From NCBI RefSeq assembly GCF_000936425.1, contig NZ_AVFK01000007.1, positions 62,001-126,000 on the forward strand: a stretch of 64,000 nt of DNA. The letters run 5' to 3'. Source of the DNA: Skermanella aerolata KACC 11604. Lineage in GTDB: Bacteria > Pseudomonadota > Alphaproteobacteria > Azospirillales > Azospirillaceae. Made by a program: the position numbers and the translations under genes. A model generated the notes under the pieces. The model searched no databases. It saw only the letters and a list, made by a program, of their open reading frames with translations, and was not told the origin of the DNA. Shown here piece after piece: positions 29,047 to 38,895 of this stretch; position 1 is the first letter of the stretch, and each line of letters opens with the position of its first letter.

Positions 29047-30891
29047 TCACTCCGCCATCCACCACGCATCGATCACCATCCCGTAGACGGGCGTTACCGC
29101 CGGCCGCTTCAACCCGGACCAATAGGCGACATGGTCCGCCGTCAGGTGGAAGAGCGGGATGACGTAGTGTCCCCAGGTCAACGCCCGGTCGAGCGCCCGT
29201 GCGCGGGCGACCAGATCGTCGCGGTCCACGGCCGTCGCCAGGCTGTTCGCCAGGGCATCGACGGCCGGGCTCCGGATGCCGGGATAGTTGCGGCTGCCTT
29301 CCCAGGCCGCCGCCTCGCTTCCCCAGTAGTAGATCTGTTCGTTGCCGGGCGACAGGGTCGAGGTCCAGCGGTTCAACGTCATGTCGAAGTCGAAGGACTC
29401 CAGCCGCGCCTGATACTGGGCGCTGTCGACCGTCCGCACCTTCGCCGTCACCCCGATCCGCTGTAGCGCCCGCGCGAACTCCAGGGCGACCTTCTCGTCG
29501 CTTGCCGAAACCAGCAGGATCTCGAACTCGAACGCCGCCCCACCGGCGTCGCGCAACTGTCCGTCGCGGACGGTCCACCCCGCCTTCGCCAGCAGGTCCT
29601 GCGCTTTCCGCAGGTTGCCGCGCAGGCCGGCCGGTCCGCTGCCGTCGGTGGCGGGCGGGACATAGGCGGGGCCGAAGACTTGCCACGGCAGGGTGTCCCG
29701 GAACGGTTCCAGCACCTTCAGTTCGGCGGCGCCGGGCGGGCCGGACGCCGCCAGTTCCGAATTGGGATAGTAGCTGGCGGTCCGCCGGTAGGCGCCGTGG
29801 AACAGCGTCCTGTTCATCCAGTCGAAGTCGAGCGCGTAGCCCAGCGCCTCCCGGACGGTGCGGTCGGCGAAATGCGGACGGCGGGTGTTGAAGATCAAGG
29901 CCCGCATCGGCTCGGGCCGGCCATGGGGCAGCAATTCCAGCGTGACCCTGCCGTCGCGCGCCGCCGGGAAATCGTAGCCGGTCGCCCATTTGGCCGGATC
30001 GGTTTCGCGACGGAAATCGTAGGCCCCGGCCTTGAACGCCTCCAGCGCCACCCCGTCGTCGCGGTAGTAGTCGTAGCGTATCTCGGCAAAATTGTACTGC
30101 CCGCGGTTGACGGCCAGATCGCGGCCCCAGTAGTCCGGCACCCGTTCGTACACGATCGACCGGCCCGGCTCGAACCGCGCGACGCGGTAGGGACCGCTGC
30201 CAAGCAGCGGTTCCAGCGTCGTCCGGTCGAACTCGCGCGTTGTCCAGGCATGTTCCGGCAGGATCGGCATCAGCCCCATGATCAGCGGCATCTCGCGGTC
30301 GCCCGGCGCATCGGGGTCGGCGGATGCCTTGGCCGACGGCTTGAAGGTGAACCGGATCCCGCGCTCGCCGGTCCGTTCGGCGCGCTCGACCTTGCCGTAG
30401 TAGCTGCGGTGGTTGGGCCGCCCATGGTCGCGGAGCGTGCGCCAGGAGAACAGCACGTCGGCCGGCGTGATCGGAACGCCGTCGTGCCAGCGGGCATTCG
30501 GGCGCAGAGTGAACTCCACCCAGGAGCGGTCGTCCGGGACCGTGATCGATTCGGCGATCAGGCCGTAGAGCGAGAACGGCTCGTCCCAGCTCCGCTGCAT
30601 CAGGCTTTCGGAGACGTAGCCCAGCCCCAGCGCCGCCCGCCCCCGGACGATGAAGGGGTTGAGCGTATCGAAGGTCCCGACGGCCGCATTGCGGAAGACC
30701 CCGCCCTTGGGTGCCGACGGATCGGCATAGTCGAAATGGCTGAAACCGGGGGCGTAGCGGGGCTGCCCGTGCATGGCGATGCCATGGGCCGGCTGCGGTT
30801 CCGCCGCGCCGCTGACAGCGGGCGACGCGCAAAGGACTGCGATAGAAACGAAAAGGACGCGGAGGAAGGCACGGGACATGGCTTTGTTCAT
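29047..30891 (-). CDS. oligopeptide-type ABC transporter substrate-binding protein (YejA-like)
   Basis: A 614-residue periplasmic binding protein of the SBP_bac_5 group. The signal peptide ends near VSGAAEPQP (residue ~30). Typical motifs are AMHGQPRYAPGFSHFDYADP, FDTLNPFIVRG, FTLRPNARWHDGVPITPADV and GPYRVARFEPG. This long form is like YejA, which binds peptides or microcin-like molecules. No permease genes are beside it. A YejF-like double ATPase lies 31 kb away in this window; whether they work together is unknown. It is convergent with pcp, 7 bases apart. Confidence 0.92.
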   Translation of the reverse strand: MNKAMSRAFLRVLFVSIAVLCASPAVSGAAEPQPAHGIAMHGQPRYAPGFSHFDYADPSAPKGGVFRNAAVGTFDTLNPFIVRGRAALGLGYVSESLMQRSWDEPFSLYGLIAESITVPDDRSWVEFTLRPNARWHDGVPITPADVLFSWRTLRDHGRPNHRSYYGKVERAERTGERGIRFTFKPSAKASADPDAPGDREMPLIMGLMPILPEHAWTTREFDRTTLEPLLGSGPYRVARFEPGRSIVYERVPDYWGRDLAVNRGQYNFAEIRYDYYRDDGVALEAFKAGAYDFRRETDPAKWATGYDFPAARDGRVTLELLPHGRPEPMRALIFNTRRPHFADRTVREALGYALDFDWMNRTLFHGAYRRTASYYPNSELAASGPPGAAELKVLEPFRDTLPWQVFGPAYVPPATDGSGPAGLRGNLRKAQDLLAKAGWTVRDGQLRDAGGAAFEFEILLVSASDEKVALEFARALQRIGVTAKVRTVDSAQYQARLESFDFDMTLNRWTSTLSPGNEQIYYWGSEAAAWEGSRNYPGIRSPAVDALANSLATAVDRDDLVARARALDRALTWGHYVIPLFHLTADHVAYWSGLKRPAVTPVYGMVIDAWWMAE

Positions 30892-31104
30892 AGGCTTGGA
30901 GTGTCCGTACAGGGATGCCTATATGCAAGCCGGTTCGACGGAAAGGCCGCGGACGGAAGAGACCGTGACAATCCGCCTATTTGCAAGTCTGGCTCAATTG
31001 TGATCTTTACCCTAAACTCCGACGCGCGCCCGGCGGATGCCGTTGGCGCGGCCGGGACTGCGCGCCAAAAGGGGCGTAACCGATCGGAACCGAGGGAAAA
31101 GTTC

Positions 31105-31644
31105 ATGGATATCTCGAAGATCCCAGTGGGCCAGAATGCACCGTGGGACGTCAACGTCATCATTGAAATTCCGATGGGCGGCGAGCCGATCAAGTACGAA
31201 GTGGACAAGGCCAGCGGCGCCCTGTTCGTCGACCGCTTCCTGCACACCGCGATGTATTATCCGTGCAACTACGGCTTCCTGCCGCATACCCTGTCCGACG
31301 ACGGTGACCCGTGCGACATGCTGGTAGTCGGCCGCCGGCCGATCCAGCCCGGCGCCGTCCTGCGGTCGCGGCCGATCGGCGTGCTGATCATGGAAGACGA
31401 AGCCGGCCTGGACGAAAAGGTCCTGGCGGTGCCCGTCAACAAGCTTCACCCGTTCTACAGCGACGTCCAGTCGTACAAGGACCTGCCGGAGATCCTGCTG
31501 GACCAGATCGCCCACTTCTTCCAGCACTACAAGGACCTGGAAAAGGGCAAGTGGGTCAAGATCAAGCGCTGGGGCGACGCCGAAGAGGCCGCCAAGATCA
31601 TCCAGGCTTCGATCGACAAGTACGGCCAAGGCTCCGCCGAATAG
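31105..31644 (+). CDS. ppa: inorganic pyrophosphatase
   Basis: A 179-residue soluble family I pyrophosphatase that hydrolyses PPi and pulls biosynthetic reactions forward. Motifs are NVIIEIPMGGEPIKYEVDK, YYPCNYGFLPHTLSDDGDPCD (metal-binding DxDPxD as DGDPCD) and the DEKVLAVP loop. ATG 31105 follows GAGGGAAAAGTTC; upstream in-frame sequence is non-coding shadow. A strong terminator follows. Confidence 0.97.
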   Translation: MDISKIPVGQNAPWDVNVIIEIPMGGEPIKYEVDKASGALFVDRFLHTAMYYPCNYGFLPHTLSDDGDPCDMLVVGRRPIQPGAVLRSRPIGVLIMEDEAGLDEKVLAVPVNKLHPFYSDVQSYKDLPEILLDQIAHFFQHYKDLEKGKWVKIKRWGDAEEAAKIIQASIDKYGQGSAE

Positions 31645-31693
31645 GACCGGCGAACCGGATGACGGGATCGGATCGCACCTGTCCCCATTTCCC

Positions 31694-31724
31694 GGCCGGC
31701 GGCGACGCCGGCCGTTCGCTTTTT
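31694..31724 (+). terminator. rho-independent terminator after ppa
   Basis: An 8-bp GC stem (GGCCGGCG / CGCCGGCC) with GCGA loop at 31694-31713, followed by TTCGCTTTTT. It lies 50 bases after the ppa stop. The remainder of the gap up to 31897 shows nothing recognisable. Confidence 0.8.
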
Positions 31725-31897
31725 CGACAACCCGGCGCCGTCTTCACCGGGGCGTAATACCGCACCCGACTGTAACGGCCCTTAATTGTTCCTATGTCTT
31801 TCGAAGAGTATGGTGCGCCGCATCATCAGGCCTTCCGCCCCGTGAGCCGGGTGCCGGTTCTCGGGGGCGGACGGCCCACACCGTTCCGGGGGCGGCC

Positions 31898-34576
31898 ATG
31901 ACCGTTCGTAATCTCGACTACCTGCTGAAGCCCAAATCGATCGCCCTGATCGGGGCCAGCCGCAAACCGAAGACGATCGGCGCCGTCGTCGCGCGCAACC
32001 TGTTCAACGCCGGGTTCGACGGCCCGATCATGCCGGTCAGTGCCCAAGACCGCTCGATCGAGGGCGTGCTGTGCTACCCGTCGGTCGAAGCGCTGCCGAT
32101 CACCCCCGACCTCGCCGTGATCTGTACCGCGCCGGAAACGGTGCCCGACCTGATCCGCCAGCTGGGCGAGCGCGGCACCAAGGCCGCCATCGTCATCTCC
32201 TCCGGCTTCGGGGAAATGGGACCCGAGGGCAAGGCGCTCGAACAGCAGGTGCTGGATGCGGCGCGCCCGCACCTGCTCCGCGTCGCCGGACCCAATTGCC
32301 TGGGCATGATGGTGCCAGGCATCGGCCTCAACGCCAGCTTCGCCCACGTCAACGCGCTGAAGGGCGATATCGCGCTGATCGCCCAGTCCGGCGCCGTCGT
32401 CACCTCCATCGTCGATTGGGCGACCAGCCGCCGGGTCGGCTTCAGCCATCTCGTCTCGCTGGGCGGCATGGCCGACGTGGATTTCGGCGACCTGCTCGAC
32501 TACATGGCGGCCGATCAGCATACCCGCGCCATCTGCCTCTATGTCGAGGCGATCACCGAGGCCCGCAAGTTCATGTCGGCCGCCCGCGCGGCGGCCCGCC
32601 AGAAGCCGGTCATCGTGATCCGGTCGGGGCGCTCCGACGAAGCCGCCAAGGCCGCGACATCCCATACCGGCGCGCTGGCCGGCCACGACGATGTCTATGA
32701 CGCGGCGTTCCGCCGGGCCGGCATGCTCCGCGTGGTCGAGCTGGACGAGTTGTTCGACGCGGTCGAGACGCTGGCCATGGGCGTGCAGATCACCGGCGAC
32801 CGGCTGGCGATCGTCACCAACGGCGGCGGCATCGGCATCATGGCGACCGATATGCTGATCGAGGAAGGCGGCAAGCTGGCCTCGATCGACGAGGCCGTGA
32901 TGGAGAAGCTGAACGCCGTCCTGCCGCCGACCTGGAGCCGCTGCAATCCGGTCGATATCATCGGCGACGCGCCGGCCAAGCGCTATGCCGACGCTCTCGG
33001 GACGCTGTTGGGCAGCCGCAGCCATGACGGCATCCTGGTGATCAACTGCCCGGTCGCCTTATCCGAAAGCACGGAAGCGGCCCAGGCCGTGGTCGATACG
33101 CTCAAGGGCAAGAAGCATCAGGTCCTGACGAGCTGGCTTGGCGACGGCAGCGCGCAGGATGCGCGGCACCTGTTCGCCGCCAACCGGATCCCGACCTACG
33201 AGACGCCGAACAAGGCCGTCCGGGCTTTCATGCATATGGTCCGGTACCGCAAGAACCAGGAACTGCTGATGGAAACTCCGGCCAGCACACCGGAGCAGTT
33301 CAAGGTCGATGAGAAAGCCGCACGCACCGTGATCGACGCGGCTATCGCCGAAGGCCGCGGCTGGCTCAGCGAGTTCGAGGCCAAGCAGGTGCTGGAAGCC
33401 TACGACATTCCCGTCGTCGAAACCCTGAAGGCCGCCACCCCGGACGAAGCCGCCGACGCGGCGCGCCGGATCGGCAAGCCGGTCGCCCTCAAGATCCTGT
33501 CGGTCGACATCATCCACAAGTCCGACATCGGCGGCGTCCAGCTCCATATCAAGACGCCGGAGGAAGTGCGCGCCAAGGCCGTCGCCATGCTGGACCGCAT
33601 CCGGGCGATCAAGCCCGATGCCCGGATCGAAGGTTTCACCGTACAGGCCATGGCCAGCAAGCCCGGTGCGCACGAGCTGATCGTCGGCATGGCGGACGAC
33701 CCGCTGTTCGGCCCGGTGCTGCTGTTCGGCCAGGGCGGCACCTCGGTCGAGGTCGTTCAGGACAAGGCGCTGGGATTGCCGCCGCTCAACACCAATCTCG
33801 CGCGCGAGATGATGAGCAGGACAAGGGTCTGGAAACTGCTCCAGGGCTACCGGGACCGTCCGCCGGCCGCCATCGACCAGATAGCGCTGACGCTGATCAA
33901 GATCAGCCAGATGATCACCGACATCGCCGAGATCGTCGAACTGGACATCAACCCGCTGCTGGCGGACGACGCCGGCGTGCTGGCGCTCGACGCCCGCATC
34001 AAGGTCGCGGTGCCGACCGTCCAGCCCGGCACGCGGAGACTCGCCATCCGGCCCTATCCGAAGAAGCTGGAAGAGCGGGTCAAGCTGAACGACGGCCGCG
34101 AGTACCTGCTGCGCCCGGTCCGGCCCGAGGACGAGCCGATCGTCCACCGGATGTTCGAGAAGATGACGCCGGAAGACATCCGCCTGCGCTTCTTCGCTCC
34201 CATGAAACGGCTGTCCCACCAGATGGCGGCGCGCCTGACCCAGATCGACTACGACCGCGAGATGGCGGTGGTTGCCGTGGCCCCCAACGAGGATGGCCGG
34301 GAGGAGCTTTACGGCATCGTCCGCATCGCAGCCGACCCGGACAACCAGAAGGCCGAATACGCCGTGATGGTCCGCAGCGACATGAAGGGCAAGGGCCTGG
34401 GCTATGTGCTGATGACCAGGATCATCAACTATGCCCGTTCACGCGGCATCGGCGAGGTCTACGGCGAAGTCCTGCGCGAGAACACCACCATGCTGGGGAT
34501 GTGCCACGAGCTGGGCTTCACGCGGAAGGAAAACCGCGACGAGCCGGGCGTGGTCGAGGTGACGATCAAGATGTGA
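31898..34576 (+). CDS. Pat-type protein lysine acetyltransferase (acyl-CoA synthetase-like plus GNAT)
   Basis: 892 residues. A CoA-binding Rossmann domain (SIALIGASRKPKTIGAVVARN) and a succinyl-CoA-ligase-like part (SHTGALAGHDDVYDAAF; VTNGGGIGIMATD) are followed by an ATP-grasp region at about 490-705. A C-terminal GNAT domain at about 735-890 contains the acetyl-CoA loop MVRSDMKGKGLGYVLM. This order and length match Pat/PatZ enzymes, which acetylate and inactivate acyl-CoA synthetases; an ADP-forming acetate-CoA ligase fused to GNAT is the formal alternative. A sirtuin deacetylase gene that could reverse the reaction lies about 3 kb downstream. Confidence 0.92.
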   Translation: MTVRNLDYLLKPKSIALIGASRKPKTIGAVVARNLFNAGFDGPIMPVSAQDRSIEGVLCYPSVEALPITPDLAVICTAPETVPDLIRQLGERGTKAAIVISSGFGEMGPEGKALEQQVLDAARPHLLRVAGPNCLGMMVPGIGLNASFAHVNALKGDIALIAQSGAVVTSIVDWATSRRVGFSHLVSLGGMADVDFGDLLDYMAADQHTRAICLYVEAITEARKFMSAARAAARQKPVIVIRSGRSDEAAKAATSHTGALAGHDDVYDAAFRRAGMLRVVELDELFDAVETLAMGVQITGDRLAIVTNGGGIGIMATDMLIEEGGKLASIDEAVMEKLNAVLPPTWSRCNPVDIIGDAPAKRYADALGTLLGSRSHDGILVINCPVALSESTEAAQAVVDTLKGKKHQVLTSWLGDGSAQDARHLFAANRIPTYETPNKAVRAFMHMVRYRKNQELLMETPASTPEQFKVDEKAARTVIDAAIAEGRGWLSEFEAKQVLEAYDIPVVETLKAATPDEAADAARRIGKPVALKILSVDIIHKSDIGGVQLHIKTPEEVRAKAVAMLDRIRAIKPDARIEGFTVQAMASKPGAHELIVGMADDPLFGPVLLFGQGGTSVEVVQDKALGLPPLNTNLAREMMSRTRVWKLLQGYRDRPPAAIDQIALTLIKISQMITDIAEIVELDINPLLADDAGVLALDARIKVAVPTVQPGTRRLAIRPYPKKLEERVKLNDGREYLLRPVRPEDEPIVHRMFEKMTPEDIRLRFFAPMKRLSHQMAARLTQIDYDREMAVVAVAPNEDGREELYGIVRIAADPDNQKAEYAVMVRSDMKGKGLGYVLMTRIINYARSRGIGEVYGEVLRENTTMLGMCHELGFTRKENRDEPGVVEVTIKM

Positions 34577-34696
34577 CTGCCAAGGCGTAGCTGCGAAGAT
34601 GCAGTAGCAAGGTAAGCTTCCCGTTCTGGTAAACGTGGCGTTCGGGCGCATGCCCGCCTGCTTGCATGTCATGCGGACGTATCGCACTCAACCGCC

Positions 34697-35695
34697 ATGA
34701 CCCAGACCGGCTCACTTCACGATCACCTCATCAAGCTCCTGCTGGGAAGGCCCGCCACGGCGGCGACCTTCCTGCGGGAACGGCTGCCGCCTGATATCGT
34801 GGCGCTGATGGCGCCCGAACCGCCGGAATTGATGCCCGGCTCGTTTATCGACGGCGGGCGGCGCAGCCATCATACCGACCTGCTCTTCCGGCTACCCCTG
34901 ACCAGCGGACGCAGTGCCTTCGTCCCAGTGCTGATCGAACATGTGAGCAGGCGGCGCTCCCATCCCGTCGTTCTGCCGAAACTGATGCGCTACATGGCCG
35001 TGATGGGCGAGAAGCACCTGGAGGACGGTCACGGACTGCCGCTGCCCCCGGTCATCCCGCTGGTGATCTATCAGGGTGCCAAGCCCTGGAGCGAGGCCCC
35101 GAACTACGCCGGGCTTTACGACGTCGATCCGCCGCTGGCTCCCTTCGTTCCGGATTTCGCCTATTTGATGTTCGATCTGGGCGCTACTCCGGACGAGGAC
35201 TTGTCCACCCAGGCTTTCCTGCGCTTCGGTCTCGCCGTGCTGAAACTGGCGCGCGGTTCGCCGGATGTCGCCGGAAGGCTGCTTACCCTTGCGACGGAGG
35301 AAGTCTATCGGGACGACCGGGTGCTCGCCTTGCTCCGCTATGTCGCGGAAGTATATGCTGAGTTGGACCGGACGACGATGGAAGCCCTGATCGCCCCACT
35401 CGCCAACGAGGAGCACTCACAGATGACTACGCTGCTGCAAAGACTGTTCGCGGAAGGCAAGGCCGAGGGGCTGGCCGAAGGTAGAGTCGAAGCGTTCCGG
35501 GAAGGCGAAGCGAACGGTTTGCGGAAAGGCAAAGCCGACTCGCTGCTTCTCGTCCTTGAGCAGAAGTTCGGACCGCTGCCACAGGATCTGCTGGAAAAGA
35601 TCGAGGATGCCGATCTCGCCACCCTCGAAAGCTGGATGCGGCGGGGCGTCCTGGCAGCCAGCCTGGACGAAGTGACCGATCCGAACCGGGCGTGA
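34697..35695 (+). CDS. Rpn family (PD-(D/E)XK nuclease / putative transposase) protein
   Basis: A 332-residue protein. The N-terminal half matches the recombination-promoting nuclease family: HDHLIKLLLGRPATAATFLRE, a conserved Asp (SHHTDLLFRLPL) and a catalytic-type Glu in PVLIEHVSRRRSHP, where most members have EHQS. A run of short charged repeats follows (EGKAEGLAEGRVEAFREGEA) and then a DUF4351-like helical tail (VLEQKFGPLPQDLLEKIEDAD). These proteins are patchily distributed and often move between genomes. There are no flanking inverted repeats, so it is not a complete insertion element. Confidence 0.88.
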   Translation: MTQTGSLHDHLIKLLLGRPATAATFLRERLPPDIVALMAPEPPELMPGSFIDGGRRSHHTDLLFRLPLTSGRSAFVPVLIEHVSRRRSHPVVLPKLMRYMAVMGEKHLEDGHGLPLPPVIPLVIYQGAKPWSEAPNYAGLYDVDPPLAPFVPDFAYLMFDLGATPDEDLSTQAFLRFGLAVLKLARGSPDVAGRLLTLATEEVYRDDRVLALLRYVAEVYAELDRTTMEALIAPLANEEHSQMTTLLQRLFAEGKAEGLAEGRVEAFREGEANGLRKGKADSLLLVLEQKFGPLPQDLLEKIEDADLATLESWMRRGVLAASLDEVTDPNRA

Positions 35696-35722
35696 TCCGC
35701 AAACCGGCCGCCGACGCTTCCT

Positions 35723-36556
35723 TCAGACGAACCGGCTGACGATCCCGGCCACCTGCCCTCGGTAGCTGCCGCCGAACAGGCGGACATGGACCAGCAGCGG
35801 ATACAGATTATAGATATCCCGCCGCACTTCGAAGAAACCGGGCCGGATCGGGCGCAGCTCGGCATAGCGGCGGAAGAAGGGCTCGCCGAAGGTCCCGAAC
35901 AGGGTCGAGAAAGCCAGTTCGATCTCCGGATCGGCGTGGTAGACGGCGGGGTCGATGAACCCCGCGATCCGGCCCCGATGCGCCAGGATATTGCCGCCCC
36001 ACAAATCGCCGTGGATCAGGCTGGGAGGTGCCGGTTCCCCGATCAGGTTGGGCAGCAGTTCCGCCAGCCGCTCGATACTCCCCATCAGGCCGCCGTCGAG
36101 CCGCTTCTCCTTCAGCGCCAGCCTTGCCATATGCATCAGCCGGTGGTCGCGGAAGAACTCGATCCAGTCCTTCGACTCCGGGTTGGGCTGGTGCAGCGGG
36201 CCGATCAGGGTGTCGAAGGCGAAGCCGTAGCGCTCGGCCCCGACGTCATGCAGGCCGGCAACCAGTTCGGCGGCATGTTCCTGGACCGGGGCGTTCAGCC
36301 CACCGCCTCCCTCGATCCACGACATGACCAGCAGCGAATCGTCGGCATGGAACAGTTCCGGCACCGGCAGCCGCGAGTGGTCGGCAAGATGGCGCAGCAT
36401 GGCGCCTTCCAGCATCAGCCCCTTGCCGCGCTTCGCCACCACCCGGCGACCACCGGCAAGATCGATCAGCCACAACTCCGCCGTGTTGCCGTCGGCGAAC
36501 CGCCGGGCGGCAACGACTTGGCCGATATGTTCAGGAATCGCCGGATGCACGGACAT
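35723..36556 (-). CDS. fructosamine/ketosamine-3-kinase family protein
   Basis: A 277-residue kinase of the aminoglycoside phosphotransferase fold. The catalytic loop is LIHGDLWGGNILAHRGRIAGFIDPA (HGDLWGGN with metal-binding DP). ADGNTAELWLIDLAGGRRVVAKRG holds the ATP-binding Lys. It is predicted to phosphorylate sugar adducts on protein amines so that they fall off (deglycation). Its start overlaps the low-MW phosphatase gene by 26 bases, and such kinases are known to sit beside phosphatases that act on phosphorylated ketosamines. Confidence 0.92.
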   Translation of the reverse strand: MSVHPAIPEHIGQVVAARRFADGNTAELWLIDLAGGRRVVAKRGKGLMLEGAMLRHLADHSRLPVPELFHADDSLLVMSWIEGGGGLNAPVQEHAAELVAGLHDVGAERYGFAFDTLIGPLHQPNPESKDWIEFFRDHRLMHMARLALKEKRLDGGLMGSIERLAELLPNLIGEPAPPSLIHGDLWGGNILAHRGRIAGFIDPAVYHADPEIELAFSTLFGTFGEPFFRRYAELRPIRPGFFEVRRDIYNLYPLLVHVRLFGGSYRGQVAGIVSRFV

Positions 36557-37031
36557 GGCCGGGGCGGGAATGGCGCAAACTGTTCAGCAGCCCTTCGGAA
36601 GCGGCCTCGACCAGATCGAGGACTTCGGTGAAATGAGTGCCTTCACCGTAGTAGGGATCGGGAACTTCCCGCTTCGGGGCATCCGGCGCATAGTCCATGA
36701 ACAGCTTGATCCGATCGCGCCGCTCCTCGGGCGCCATCCGGACAAGCTGGTCGAAGTGCCCGCGATCCATCGCCAGGATCAGGTCGAACTCCTCGAAGTC
36801 CGATTTCCGGACCTTGCGCGCCCGCAGGTCGGCGATATCGACTCCGCGCGACTTGGCCGCCTGGACGGAGCGGCCGTCGGGCGGTTCTCCGACATGGTAG
36901 TCGTGGGTGCCGGCGCTGTCGGTCGATATCCGCCCGTCCAGCCCCGCGTCCTGGACCACCCGGCGGAAGACGCCCTCGGCGGTGGGCGACCGGCAGATGT
37001 TTCCGGTACAGACGAACAGAACCTTGGTCAT
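36531..37031 (-). CDS. low-molecular-weight protein tyrosine phosphatase family
   Basis: A 166-residue phosphatase. The P-loop CTGNICRS has catalytic Cys8 and Arg14, and the general acid is Asp125 in [12 protein letters not shown] 37031 is chosen because the signature starts directly after it. Beside a fructosamine kinase the likely substrates include ribulosamine/erythrulosamine 5-phosphates as well as, or instead of, phosphotyrosine. The first codon overlaps the stop of the upstream DUF6314 gene. Confidence 0.95.
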   Translation of the reverse strand: MTKVLFVCTGNICRSPTAEGVFRRVVQDAGLDGRISTDSAGTHDYHVGEPPDGRSVQAAKSRGVDIADLRARKVRKSDFEEFDLILAMDRGHFDQLVRMAPEERRDRIKLFMDYAPDAPKREVPDPYYGEGTHFTEVLDLVEAASEGLLNSLRHSRPGHVRASGDS

Positions 37032-37540
37032 GCTTGCTCCCCGTCCTTGGCGGCGCGGATATGGCGCGTCACCATGTGATAATCCTTGCGCGGTCCGTTG
37101 ACGGACCACTCGACGACCCACTCGTCATGCCGCTCCACCCGGAACGAACCCCGGTAAAGATCGGCCCCACAAAGATGGACGGCATCGGCGCTGCCGGTCG
37201 TCAGGTCGAGCTCATGGAACGGCATCCCGTCGTGGCGGAAGACTTGCGCCCGTCCGGGACCTTCGGGAAACGCGTAGCGGTAAGTCTGCTCCGCCGGCCC
37301 TGCATAGCCGCCCAGCCGCATCGTGCCGCTCTCCGTCAGCAGCAAACCGCCATCCGGCAGCGGCGCGAAGACCGCCCTCCCCTCGAAACCGCCGTCCTGT
37401 CCGCTTCGCGCATCACTGATCGTACGGGAAATGCGCCACGCACCCGTCAGGAATACGCGCAGGTCCGCGACAGGAAGCACTCTTGCGTTCGGCTCGACGG
37501 CAGCCACCTCTACACTCGACAACAAACGCTCCTTGTTCAC
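37028..37540 (-). CDS. DUF6314 family protein
   Basis: A 170-residue soluble protein with the motifs [53 protein letters not shown] and [10 protein letters not shown]. The shape suggests a small beta-barrel binding protein, but function is unknown. It overlaps the phosphatase gene by four bases (ATGA) and is divergent from the sirtuin gene 18 bases away, so the promoter is probably shared or within the coding region. Confidence 0.85.
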   Translation of the reverse strand: MNKERLLSSVEVAAVEPNARVLPVADLRVFLTGAWRISRTISDARSGQDGGFEGRAVFAPLPDGGLLLTESGTMRLGGYAGPAEQTYRYAFPEGPGRAQVFRHDGMPFHELDLTTGSADAVHLCGADLYRGSFRVERHDEWVVEWSVNGPRKDYHMVTRHIRAAKDGEQA

Positions 37541-37558
37541 GCTCCGGAAACTGCCGCC

Positions 37559-38278
37559 ATGATCTTAAGCCCTTCCGACCGGATCGTCATCCTGACCGGC
37601 GCCGGTATTTCCAAGGAATCAGGCCTGGACACCTTCCGCTGCGCCGGCGGCGTCTGGGAAAGGGTCCGCCTGGAGGACGTCGCGACACCGGAAGGGTTCG
37701 ACCGGAACCCCGACCTCGTCCACCGGTTCTACAACGACCGCCGCTCCGGTCTGCTCCAGGCCGATATCCAGCCGAACGCCGCCCATGCCGCTCTGGCGAG
37801 GCTGGAGCGGGACTGGCCGGGCGAGGTCCTGCTGGTCACCCAGAACATCGACGACCTGCACGAGCGCGCCGGTTCGACCAACCTGATCCACATGCATGGA
37901 GAGTTGCTGAAGGCCCGCTGCGGCGTTTGCGGCGAAATCTCCGAGATCCGCACCGACCTGTCGGTGAACGACGACTGCATCGCCTGCGGCGCCGTCGCCG
38001 AGATGCGCCCCCACGTGGTCTGGTTCGGCGAGATGCCGCTGGAGATGGAACGGATCTACGCCGCCCTGGCCGGCTGCGCCCTGTTCGTCTCGATCGGCAC
38101 GTCGGGCAATGTCTATCCGGCGGCGGGCTTCGTCCAGGAGGCGCGGATCAACGGCGCCCATACGGTCGAGCTGAACCTGGAGCCGTCGGAAGGTGCCACC
38201 CTGTTCGCCGAGAAGATCTACGGCGCCGCCACGGCGGCAGTGCCGGCCTTCGTCGACCGCATCCTGGCGGTCAAATGA
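37559..38278 (+). CDS. cobB: NAD-dependent protein deacylase (sirtuin, CobB-like)
   Basis: A 239-residue class III sirtuin. The NAD-binding [27 protein letters not shown], and catalytic His113 in HMHGEL are present, and the zinc site is Cys121, Cys124, Cys140, Cys143 (CGVC/CIAC). It removes acetyl groups from lysines and may counter the Pat enzyme encoded nearby. ATG 37559 matches family length. The stop overlaps the next gene by four bases. Confidence 0.95.
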   Translation: MILSPSDRIVILTGAGISKESGLDTFRCAGGVWERVRLEDVATPEGFDRNPDLVHRFYNDRRSGLLQADIQPNAAHAALARLERDWPGEVLLVTQNIDDLHERAGSTNLIHMHGELLKARCGVCGEISEIRTDLSVNDDCIACGAVAEMRPHVVWFGEMPLEMERIYAALAGCALFVSIGTSGNVYPAAGFVQEARINGAHTVELNLEPSEGATLFAEKIYGAATAAVPAFVDRILAVK

Positions 38279-38874
38279 CGGCAGCGGATCGCGCCGCCGC
38301 CCTGGCGGTGCTGGTCGGGAAGGCAAGGGCATGCAGGGTCTGCGAAGCGCATCTGCCGCTCGGACCCCGCCCGGTCCTGCGGGCGAGCGCCACGGCTAAG
38401 CTTCTGATCGTCGGGCAGGCGCCCGGCACCAAGGTTCACGACACCGGCATTCCCTGGAACGACGCTTCGGGCGACCGGCTGCGCCGCTGGCTGGACCTTG
38501 GCCGCGACACTTTCTACGACGAAAGCCGGATCGCCATCATGCCGATGGGGCTGTGCTATCCCGGCATCGACAAGAGCGGCGGCGACAGCCCGCCCCGGCC
38601 GGAATGCGCGCCGCTCTGGCACCCTCCCCTGCTGGCGCTGATGCCGCAAGTGGAGTTGGTGCTGCTGGTCGGCAGCCATGCTCAGGCATGGTATCTCGGC
38701 AAGCGGCGCCGCAAGACCATGACCGATACGGTCGCGGCTTGGCGCGAATACCTCCCCCGCTTCATCCCGACGCCGCATCCGAGCTGGCGGAATACCGCGT
38801 GGCTGAAACGCAATCCCTGGTTCGAGGCGGAACTGGTGCCGGAGCTGCGGGAGCGGGTAGCACGGATGCTTTGA
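38275..38874 (+). CDS. uracil-DNA glycosylase family protein
   Basis: A 199-residue member of the uracil-DNA glycosylase superfamily. The active-site motif [18 protein letters not shown] and the C-terminal HPS motif (TPHPSWRN) are present. Cys pairs (CRVCEAH; GLCYPG with PRPEC) could ligate a 4Fe-4S cluster as in thermophilic-type enzymes. It would excise uracil or other damaged bases. Translationally coupled to the sirtuin gene by an ATGA overlap. Confidence 0.88.
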   Translation: MTAADRAAALAVLVGKARACRVCEAHLPLGPRPVLRASATAKLLIVGQAPGTKVHDTGIPWNDASGDRLRRWLDLGRDTFYDESRIAIMPMGLCYPGIDKSGGDSPPRPECAPLWHPPLLALMPQVELVLLVGSHAQAWYLGKRRRKTMTDTVAAWREYLPRFIPTPHPSWRNTAWLKRNPWFEAELVPELRERVARML

Positions 38875-38895
38875 GCGTGCTGACTGTCTCGCCGC

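Noticed and set aside
29680-31104. N-terminal extension of the pyrophosphatase frame
   Set aside because: It is the complement of the peptide-binding protein gene; the ppa start at 31105 has a ribosome-binding site and family length.
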